A stretch of 11,649 nucleotides of DNA, from contig RPPU01000082.1 of assembly GCA_003819975.1 (NCBI GenBank), positions 1 to 11,649 of the forward strand, written 5' to 3'. This DNA is from Desulfobacteraceae bacterium. Lineage in GTDB: Bacteria; Desulfobacterota; DSM-4660; Desulfatiglandales; HGW-15. Both the position numbers and the translations under genes were made by a program. This document shows positions 6,857-11,649 of this stretch, piece after piece. Under the pieces are notes generated by a model. The model saw only the letters and a list, made by a program, of their open reading frames with translations, was not told the origin of the DNA and made no database searches. Each line of letters begins with the position of its first letter. The stretch's first letter is position 1.

Positions 6857-7197
6857 CGTGATGTCCTTTCATATTTTATCGGGAGTCACCTGCCAAACCT
6901 AAATAAAACAGGGGTCAAAAATATAGAAAAGCCATTGAATCCTGTATTCGGATTAAATCGATCAAAGTTTACACCTGGCTTTGCCTCACACGGGATCGGG
7001 TCAGAATGAAAATAATTATAACGCATATTGTTGAGTACAACCACAAGTAATTAAAAACCAAAGATTTATGGATAATTTCGATCCGAATAAAATTCGGTTG
7101 TTTTTCCTTGCATCCTGACGTCAAAATTATTATCAATAGCCCTTTATAAAATTTAGATAATCGGGTTTTAAATGAAGTTAATTCGGGAGGCTCAAAA
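6857..7197. other. 341-bp divergent spacer before asd
   Basis: AT-rich region between the binding-protein gene (minus) and asd (plus). I see no credible coding sequence. It contains a hairpin with a T-rich tail (7083-7097), a perfect 8-bp palindrome TGACGTCA (7116-7123), and a weak promoter-like pair TTGCAT (7108-7113) / TATCAA (7131-7136) with a 17-bp spacer. I looked for a lysine riboswitch, which often precedes asd in Firmicutes, and did not recognise one. Confidence 0.5.
7083..7107 (+). terminator. Hairpin with T-rich tail upstream of asd
   Basis: CCGAAT (7083-7088) and ATTCGG (7092-7097) form a perfect 6-bp stem around AAA, followed by TTGTTTTTCC. It is weak as an intrinsic terminator (only three G-C pairs). 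It could act as an attenuator if transcription starts upstream of it, or stop read-through from the left. Confidence 0.25.
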
Positions 7198-8313
7198 ATG
7201 TTAAAAATCGCCTTTGTCGGTTGGCGTGGAATGGTTGGTTCGGTTCTGATGCAGCGTATGCTGGAAGAGCACGATTTTAAAGGTTTTGAACCTGTTTTTT
7301 TCTCAACTTCCAATGTCGGCGCTCCGGGACCTCAGATCGGGTTGCCTGTGCCGTCATTAAAAGATGCTTATGATATCAAGACTTTATCAAGTTTTGATAT
7401 GGTCGTGACTTGTCAGGGTGGTTCCTACACTGAAAAGGTCTATCCCGAGTTGCGTAAAGCAGGCTTTAAAGGCTATTGGGTCGATGCTGCCTCGACTTTA
7501 CGCATGCATAAGGAAAGCATTATTGTACTGGATCCCGTGAACCGCAAAGTCATTGATGTCGGCCTCAAAACCGGCGTGAAAGACTATATCGGCGGCAATT
7601 GCACGGTCAGCCTGATGCTCATGGCCCTAAACGGCCTTTTTGAATCAACCGAGATCGAATGGATTTCCACCATGACCTATCAGGCTGCGTCCGGCGCCGG
7701 CGCCAATAATATGAAGGAATTGGCGGCCCAGATGATGGCGTTGGGCGATGTATCCCGGGATTTGTTGAACAATCCGTCCGCCACGGCTTTGGAAATCGAT
7801 CAAGCCGTAACTGCTGAATTACGCCGACCTGGTCATCCCATAGAGAATTTCGGCGCACCCTTGGCTGCCAATCTCCTGGCCTGGATCGACCGGGCGGTTG
7901 AAATGGGTCAGACGCGCGAAGAATGGAAAGGACTGGTCGAGACCAATAAGATTCTGGACTTGAAAAAAACCGTTCCCGTGGATGGGCTTTGCGTGCGCGT
8001 GGGCGCCATGCGCTGCCACAGCCAGGGTTTAACCATTAAACTTAAGAAAGATATACCCCTGGATGAATTGGTCGCGATGATTGCCAAAGGCAATGCGTGG
8101 GTCAAGGTGGTGCCGAACAACAAAGAAGTCACCATCCGGGATTTGACGCCCGCGGCGGTCAGCGGTACTCTGACTGTGCCGATCGGCCGGATTCATAAAA
8201 TGGTCATGGGACCCGAATTCCTGACTGCTTTTACTTGCGGCGATCAACTTCTTTGGGGCGCGGCCGAGCCGATTCGGCGGATCTTAAAGATCATTCTGGA
8301 GCATCATTCCTGA
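7198..8313 (+). CDS. asd: Aspartate-semialdehyde dehydrogenase
   Basis: 371-aa enzyme that reduces L-aspartyl-4-phosphate to aspartate semialdehyde with NADPH. This is the branch-point step toward lysine/diaminopimelate, methionine and threonine. The N-terminal nucleotide-binding motif is VGWRGMVGSVLMQRM (7-21). The catalytic cysteine is C135 in GGNCTVSLMLMALNGLF, followed by YQAASGAGA (161-169). The acid/base histidine is H274 in RVGAMRCHSQG. These features and the length match the E. coli-type (proteobacterial) Asd rather than the shorter Gram-positive/archaeal form. ATG start with a strong GGGAGG site 7 nt upstream. It stands alone on its strand and converges with the alaX operon across a repeat-rich spacer. 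No damage is visible. Confidence 0.97.
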   Translation: MLKIAFVGWRGMVGSVLMQRMLEEHDFKGFEPVFFSTSNVGAPGPQIGLPVPSLKDAYDIKTLSSFDMVVTCQGGSYTEKVYPELRKAGFKGYWVDAASTLRMHKESIIVLDPVNRKVIDVGLKTGVKDYIGGNCTVSLMLMALNGLFESTEIEWISTMTYQAASGAGANNMKELAAQMMALGDVSRDLLNNPSATALEIDQAVTAELRRPGHPIENFGAPLAANLLAWIDRAVEMGQTREEWKGLVETNKILDLKKTVPVDGLCVRVGAMRCHSQGLTIKLKKDIPLDELVAMIAKGNAWVKVVPNNKEVTIRDLTPAAVSGTLTVPIGRIHKMVMGPEFLTAFTCGDQLLWGAAEPIRRILKIILEHHS

Positions 8314-8358
8314 GAGGGAGTAGGATTTTACCGCAGACTGAGGACAGAATATTTCACC

Positions 8359-8382
8359 GCAAAGGCGCAAAGGACGCAAAGG
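8359..8382 (+). repeat. Three GCAAAGG short tandem repeats
   Basis: GCAAAGG occurs at 8359-8365, 8367-8373 and 8376-8382, with periods of 8 and 9 bp. It directly continues the left 38-bp repeat. Similar CGCAAAG strings are, from memory, frequent in intergenic DNA of deltaproteobacterial and related genomes. Confidence 0.7.
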
Positions 8383-8391
8383 TTTTTATCT

Positions 8392-8426
8392 TTTTTACTT
8401 TTCCCTAAGATAGGGAAAAGTAAAAA
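8392..8426. repeat. Perfect 16-bp hairpin
   Basis: TTTTTACTTTTCCCTA (8392-8407) and its exact reverse complement (8411-8426) are separated by AGA. The stem is AT-rich and is not followed by a T-run on either strand, so it does not look like an intrinsic terminator. It may extrude as a cruciform or belong to the surrounding repeat element. Confidence 0.7.
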
Positions 8427-8433
8427 TATACCA

Positions 8434-8641
8434 GCCCTGCGGGGCTTGTTCTATATTTTTTGCGGTGTTTAGTTATTGCCTTCAATGGTTAGATCCGCTT
8501 CAAAACTCCAAAACAAAAACATAGCGTTCTGATTCCTGCATGGGTATCGGCATAATAATTTTTAACCGTAGATAACCGGTAAAAGCACGGAATATTTTTC
8601 CGTAAAGCATTGTAAATAGAGCAGAACAAGCCCCGCAGGGC
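8434..8641. repeat. Perfect 19-bp inner inverted repeat
   Basis: GCCCTGCGGGGCTTGTTCT at 8434-8452 is the exact reverse complement of 8623-8641. It is nested inside the 38-bp outer repeats and encloses 170 bp that include the small minus-strand open frame at 8500-8610 and a hairpin ACGGAA/TTCCGT (8587-8603). This suggests a smaller element inside, or a larger palindrome that has diverged. Confidence 0.75.
8500..8610 (-). pseudogene. Short protein-like open frame inside the inner repeat (possible gene remnant)
   Basis: A 36-codon frame starting MLYGKIFRAFTGYLRL and ending SERYVFVLEF before TGA. The composition looks protein-like and the frame stays open upstream through the right 19-bp repeat. 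I see no ribosome-binding site before the ATG and recognise no family. It may be a decayed gene end carried by the repeat, or chance. Confidence 0.15.
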
Positions 8642-8648
8642 AGATTGG

Positions 8649-8701
8649 TTTTTGCTTTCCAAACAGTTTTATTTTTTTAAAAACTGTTTAAAAGGCAAAA
8701 A
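8649..8701. repeat. Two-part AT-rich hairpin
   Basis: Inner stem AAACAGTTTT (8661-8670) with AAAACTGTTT (8680-8689) around a T-rich loop. The outer arms TTTTTGC (8649-8655) and GCAAAAA (8695-8701) are also complementary. This is another cruciform-capable unit of the repeat block. Confidence 0.6.
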
Positions 8702-8712
8702 AAAGAATTAAA

Positions 8713-8762
8713 CTCTGCGTTCTCTGCGTCTCGAGCAAAGGATTGGACGATTTCCCCAATCC
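8713..8762. repeat. CTCTGCGT repeats and 7-bp hairpin
   Basis: CTCTGCGT occurs at 8713-8720 and 8722-8729 (period 9). It is followed by a perfect hairpin GGATTGG (8740-8746) / CCAATCC (8756-8762). On the minus strand the first part reads ACGCAGAG, the same repeat class as the GCAAAGG cluster at the left end of the block but in opposite orientation. Confidence 0.6.
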
Positions 8763-8817
8763 TACGCGGGCGGTGAAATAATCTGTTCTCGTCTGCGGTA
8801 AAAATCCCTCTTCGCCT

Positions 8818-9522
8818 TCAACCGTGAACCCCGGATGACAGTTTCACGTCATCCGTCCCCGTGAACTGTGAACTCGGATCAACTGCTATAGTTATCTCCA
8901 CCCTCTCCTTCCCTTTTCCGATATTATCTCTTTTCAGCTTCACTTCTCCGACCTCACCCGTTCTTTTCAAGTGCGTCCCGCCGCAAGCTACTTTCCCGAA
9001 TCCTTTGACCTCCCAATACCTGATTTCTTTTTCCTGATCTGAAAAATCACTGACGATTTCAAGATCGGCCCCAACGATTTTTTCCAGCTCCGCCTTAAGA
9101 AACCCGAATCGATCCGCAATGCTTCCGGTCCAGCGGAAATCGATGCGGGCCTTATTGGCGCTGATATGCGCCCCGATCTTTTCCGGGTTCCCGTAATTTT
9201 GATTGATCAGTTCCAGAACGATTTCAGCCGCGAAATGCAGGCGCATGAGCCGATATCTTCTTTCCCAATCTATCTTGATCAGAACCGGGTCGCCCGGTTT
9301 CAGGTTATGGCCGGGTTCCAGTTGATAAAATATTTCAGCGCCCTCTTTCTTGGCTTCCAGGACTTTCAAGCCGGCAATGGCGCCGCTATCCGATTCCTGG
9401 CCGCCGGAGAAGGCAAAAAAGATGGTACGATTCAGGGTAATCAGATCGCCGTTCACCGCAACAACCGTGGCATCCAATTCCGTCAGATAAGGATCTTGCC
9501 AAAATACTTTGGTAGCGCTCAT
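8818..9522 (-). CDS. Alanyl-tRNA editing protein (AlaX family)
   Basis: 234-aa stand-alone relative of the alanyl-tRNA synthetase editing domain, which hydrolyses Ser- or Gly-tRNA(Ala) in the cytoplasm. Signatures are TIFFAFSGGQESDSG (33-47), RLMRLHFAAEIVLEL (91-105), the metal-binding CGGTH (180-184) and NIGKGKERVEI (200-210). The first zinc motif is HxxxE (H96, E100) instead of the usual HxxxH; from memory this form occurs in a proteobacterial subgroup. The start ATG at 9522 has GGAAAGG 6 nt upstream. A longer in-frame extension to 9882 would overlap the two upstream genes and is rejected. Residues 217-234 seem to be read from GTGAAC repeat DNA and are probably not ancestral. Last gene of the operon, 20 bp after the 59-aa membrane peptide. 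Confidence 0.88.
   Translation of the reverse strand: MSATKVFWQDPYLTELDATVVAVNGDLITLNRTIFFAFSGGQESDSGAIAGLKVLEAKKEGAEIFYQLEPGHNLKPGDPVLIKIDWERRYRLMRLHFAAEIVLELINQNYGNPEKIGAHISANKARIDFRWTGSIADRFGFLKAELEKIVGADLEIVSDFSDQEKEIRYWEVKGFGKVACGGTHLKRTGEVGEVKLKRDNIGKGKERVEITIAVDPSSQFTGTDDVKLSSGVHG
8822..8874. repeat. GTGAAC repeats and hairpin inside the 3' end of alaX
   Basis: GTGAAC occurs at 8824-8829, 8861-8866 and 8868-8873, twice preceded by CC. Between them is a perfect 8-bp hairpin CGGATGAC (8832-8839) / GTCATCCG (8848-8855). The block coincides with the last 18 codons of alaX, so the repeat seems to have entered the gene end and supplied a new stop. Confidence 0.6.
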
Positions 9523-9542
9523 GAATAACCTTTCCGCGTGCT

Positions 9543-9722
9543 TTATTCCGGCTCTTTCGGGGTTTGGTTCTGTTCTCGTTTTTTTTCCGCATCCGAACCA
9601 TGACGCTCGTTCCATTTGGGCAAACTGTTCAATTCTTTTATTTTTTTCATGATAAACCCCACGACTGCATAGCCGATAAAAAAAGCGGTTACAACTACGA
9701 TGATAACAATATAATTTTCCAT
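9543..9722 (-). CDS. 59-aa single-pass membrane protein
   Basis: Small hypothetical protein. Residues 4-25 (YIVIIVVVTAFFIGYAVVGF) form one strong membrane helix, followed by KK and a charged hydrophilic tail rich in Lys, Glu and Pro, probably cytoplasmic by the positive-inside rule. The start ATG at 9722 has GGGAG 8 nt upstream, and that site overlaps the TAG stop of the preceding 385-aa gene. With only 5 bp between stop and start, translational coupling is likely. I do not recognise a family. The tight spacing suggests it works with the upstream membrane proteins. A longer in-frame extension to 9842 would lie inside the upstream gene and lacks support. Confidence 0.75.
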   Translation of the reverse strand: MENYIVIIVVVTAFFIGYAVVGFIMKKIKELNSLPKWNERHGSDAEKKREQNQTPKEPE

Positions 9723-9727
9723 AAAAT

Positions 9728-10885
9728 CTACTCCCTGATAGCGGAGATTTTCCGCATCTTTGCGAACGGTTGCAGCGGAATCCCGGGACAATCGGAACAA
9801 TCGCCTTGGCTGCGCGTAAACTGCGCCAGGCAGCGCGGGCAATAGGCCCGATTCTCCGGTTGATCGGGAACCGGCAACACATCCGTTCGATCCATTATTT
9901 TTGTTGTATGTTTGATATATTCCGTTATCAATGTCAGAAGCGCCCCGTTTTGCCAGATCGAAATATCATCGGCCTCTGCTTCTGTTTCGGTCTTAAGCGG
10001 GTAGCGCAGGCGGCGCAAAGTGCCCTGACAAAATGTTTCATAAGCGTCGGAAGTCAGGAGCAGATGGGCGACTACGAGCGGGTGATAATCGCTCAAGAGA
10101 TCGGGAGTGATCAGATCGCAGGCGCGCACGGCCACGGGCGGGCAGACCGCCATTTTGATGACATTGCCGATCCGGTCTTCTCCTGCTTCCCGGTATAACT
10201 TTTTATGGAGTTTGAAATATGCGTAGGCGATTTGAAGTGCCAACGCAAGCATACCGGCGGCCAGGGGAATGAGCAAACGCGGCAAGCCCAAGACCAAAAC
10301 GACCAAAGGCGAAAAAACAAAGAGGTAGATAAAGAGCCCATTGCACAAAAAAAGCAAGGAACCCAGGGGCTTTGCCGCCTGGGTGAGTCTTGCGCGGGCA
10401 GCCTGTTCGTCAAAAGCATTTTTCCAGAACGCCCGGATCAAGCCTTCACGGTTTTGCGCCGAAGCTTTCCAGACGGCCCGGACCAGGCCGCCGATGCGCT
10501 CGGCTTGAACGGAATCGCTGCATAAGCAGAATCTGCGGGCATTGATGCGGATTTCCCGGCCTTTAACTTCCAGGTCCCGGATGGCTTTATAAGTCAATTT
10601 GGCCGGCGGATCGGCGGAATCGTCCATGGGCCGGATGCCGATCGGCGCCAAAGCCAGGGCCGGCAAGCGGCAGCAATATATTTTACCCAAAGGCGGCAAA
10701 GGATTAAGCAGCCGAATTCCCGTGACCGGCGTTTTAAACGCCGGAGTGGCGTCCAGGGTCTTCCAGTTCCGGTTGAACCGGAAGATAAAGACAAAAGAAC
10801 GGGTTTTGATCCAGGTCACGCAATCCGTGAGATAGATCAGACCCATGACGCCGAATAACGAAAGCATGCTGTTCATGGCGGGCAC
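9728..10885 (-). CDS. Uncharacterised membrane protein with C-terminal zinc ribbon
   Basis: 385-aa hypothetical protein. Segments: a membrane helix about 5-25; a soluble region 26-170; a paired hydrophobic hairpin about 174-196 and 199-223 (LFIYLFVFSPLVVLVLGL); a soluble region 224-340; and a C-terminal CPRC (349-352) / CSDC (363-366) pair, spaced 10 residues apart, that looks like a zinc ribbon. Another Cys pair (CLC, 120-122) is visible. I do not recognise a named family. The start is GTG at 10885 with AGGGG 7 nt upstream, overlapping the TAG stop of the DUF2167 gene 10 bp away; an ATG three codons later is the alternative. The operon position suggests a membrane complex with the DUF2167 and 59-aa proteins; function unknown. 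Confidence 0.8.
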   Translation of the reverse strand: MPAMNSMLSLFGVMGLIYLTDCVTWIKTRSFVFIFRFNRNWKTLDATPAFKTPVTGIRLLNPLPPLGKIYCCRLPALALAPIGIRPMDDSADPPAKLTYKAIRDLEVKGREIRINARRFCLCSDSVQAERIGGLVRAVWKASAQNREGLIRAFWKNAFDEQAARARLTQAAKPLGSLLFLCNGLFIYLFVFSPLVVLVLGLPRLLIPLAAGMLALALQIAYAYFKLHKKLYREAGEDRIGNVIKMAVCPPVAVRACDLITPDLLSDYHPLVVAHLLLTSDAYETFCQGTLRRLRYPLKTETEAEADDISIWQNGALLTLITEYIKHTTKIMDRTDVLPVPDQPENRAYCPRCLAQFTRSQGDCSDCPGIPLQPFAKMRKISAIRE

Positions 10886-10895
10886 TGAAAGACCC

Positions 10896-11649
10896 CTATT
10901 CCTTGTTGCGTTTGAAAATCTTCTTGAAAAAACCGGCTACAGCTATAAAAGCAATGACCAGGATTTTCCAGAGATATTTAAGAAATCCCGCTTTGGCCGC
11001 GACTGCCGTGGCTCCACCCACCACCAGCGCGGACAAACCATATTTTGCGATTTTATCGCCTTGACGAAATTCGGCATAGCGATGCCCGGAATTATAATCA
11101 AAGCCGTTCAGCAAGGTTTCGTAATAAGGCATGGTTGCATCAAGGATTTTGGGATCTGCAACCAAAGTCACTTTCATGACCCCGCTGCGACCAAGCAAGC
11201 GTGTATTCCAATTGATGACCCTTTCGTTCCTGGATTCACCGATGATCGCCCATTCCAGATTATGCGTGGTCGGATTGTAACGGGGCGGCTGATGCCAGCC
11301 TATGATATTAAAAGGTTCCCAACCTTTTTTAGCGCGTTCTTTATTCCCCTCTTCATTTCCGGCTTTGATCGATTTCAGCATGGCATCGGCGTCCAATTTA
11401 TCTTTTTCATCATCCTTGATATACCCGGTTTCTTGGAATTCAAAAACAAGAAACCAATCGGAATCGGTCGGCGCAATAAAACCCATTTCAATACCGCTCA
11501 CAGGATTTTGCATCGATTCCATGAGGAGACGCGTGTCATCGGCATCGGCAAAAACATAGCCATTCGGTACCTTGACTTGCGCCATCGTGCCCAATTGACT
11601 GTCACAGGGGCCTTTTTGCCATTTGACCTTCTGGATGGTCGCTTCTTCG
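10896..11649 (-). CDS. DUF2167 family membrane-anchored protein, C-terminal part
   Basis: The gene enters from the right edge, so the N-terminus is missing; 250 residues are visible. The first visible residues, WQKGPCDSQLGTMAQVKVP, followed by NGYVFADADDTRLLM, and later GWHQPPRYNPTTHNLEWAI (about 117-135) and GDKIAKYGLSALVVGG, are the conserved pattern of DUF2167 (COG4714), a predicted exported, membrane-anchored family of unknown function. Two hydrophobic helices lie near the end (about 203-222 and 225-241), followed by a basic tail KKIFKRNKE. The frame is open to the edge, so an ATG or TTG inside (near 11585-11594) is not the true start. It leads the operon seen here; upstream content is unknown. 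Confidence 0.88.
   Translation of the reverse strand, partial: EEATIQKVKWQKGPCDSQLGTMAQVKVPNGYVFADADDTRLLMESMQNPVSGIEMGFIAPTDSDWFLVFEFQETGYIKDDEKDKLDADAMLKSIKAGNEEGNKERAKKGWEPFNIIGWHQPPRYNPTTHNLEWAIIGESRNERVINWNTRLLGRSGVMKVTLVADPKILDATMPYYETLLNGFDYNSGHRYAEFRQGDKIAKYGLSALVVGGATAVAAKAGFLKYLWKILVIAFIAVAGFFKKIFKRNKE

Larger units (their letters stand above)
8323..8807. repeat. 38-bp terminal inverted repeats bounding a 485-bp block
   Basis: Left copy 8323-8360 and right copy 8770-8807 are reverse complements apart from two substitutions and two compensating single-base indels. Both contain ACCGCAGAC and end with TTTCACCGC toward the inside. They bound nearly the whole spacer between asd and alaX, as the ends of a non-autonomous element would. 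No clear flanking target duplication is visible. Confidence 0.75.
8314..8817. other. 504-bp gene-free region filled with inverted repeats
   Basis: Lies between the convergent asd and alaX genes. It contains a near-perfect 38-bp outer inverted repeat, a perfect 19-bp inner one, several local hairpins and clusters of short GCAAAGG / CTCTGCGT repeats, all itemised separately. It holds no transposase gene and no classic intrinsic terminator. The only protein-like reading frame is a 36-codon one at 8500-8610 on the minus strand. Confidence 0.75.

Noticed and set aside
6857..7197. Lysine riboswitch before asd
   Set aside because: No recognisable conserved core of that riboswitch could be found on the plus strand.
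6969..7313. 114-aa minus-strand open frame overlapping the asd start
   Set aside because: It overlaps the well-supported asd N-terminus and mainly reads AT-rich spacer; no recognisable domain.
8359..8382. GCAAAGG repeats as a CRISPR array
   Set aside because: Units are 7 bp with 1-2 bp spacing; there are no spacers of CRISPR length and no cas genes.
8392..8426. Intrinsic terminator of asd
   Set aside because: The stem is AT-rich and is followed by TATACC rather than a T-run.
9523..9882. Extended alaX start overlapping upstream genes
   Set aside because: It would overlap the 59-aa gene and the 385-aa gene; AlaX homology starts at the ATG at 9522, which has its own ribosome-binding site.

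Overview
The window looks like an ordinary chromosomal stretch of a Gram-negative bacterium. The evidence is a Tat-type lipoprotein signal, an aspartate-semialdehyde dehydrogenase of the proteobacterial type, and a periplasm-facing sensor kinase. The kinase sequence style and the GCAAAGG / CTCTGCGT repeats between genes resemble deltaproteobacterial (Desulfobacterota) genomes; that placement is inference and weak. There is no rRNA, tRNA, recognisable transposase or CRISPR array.

Left part, minus strand (1-2128): an M29 aminopeptidase, a DEDDy/YprB-like exonuclease and the first 43 codons of DNA polymerase IV (dinB) run in one direction, closely spaced, as a likely repair/nuclease operon. To the right (2129-2689) lies a gene-free stretch. 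It holds a perfect-consensus sigma-70 promoter, hairpins, a terminator-like T6 signal and a large fold-back inverted repeat. I read it as a candidate small RNA or long structured leader next to a fold-back element. It precedes a plus-strand metallo-beta-lactamase-fold hydrolase of the glyoxalase II/YcbL type.

Middle (3263-6853, minus strand): an orphan family-5 peptide/solute-binding lipoprotein sits 33 bp upstream of a HAMP-PAS sensor histidine kinase. No permease, ATPase or response regulator is present. The hydrolase and kinase genes converge with only 3 bp between their stop codons. A 341-344 bp divergent spacer then leads to asd on the plus strand, for lysine/methionine/threonine and cell-wall precursor synthesis.

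Right part: asd converges on a minus-strand operon across a 504-bp gene-free region (8314-8817) packed with nested inverted repeats and GCAAAGG-type repeats. The operon reads DUF2167 membrane protein (cut by the window edge), 385-aa membrane protein with a C-terminal zinc ribbon, 59-aa single-pass membrane peptide, and alanyl-tRNA editing protein AlaX. Spacings are 10, 5 and 20 bp, and two ribosome-binding sites overlap the preceding stop codon. The last 18 codons of alaX appear to be built from GTGAAC repeat DNA.

I found no clear new defence or mobile system. The most promising uncharacterised items are the promoter/hairpin/terminator unit at 2244-2406, the two fold-back repeat regions, and the unknown membrane-protein operon.
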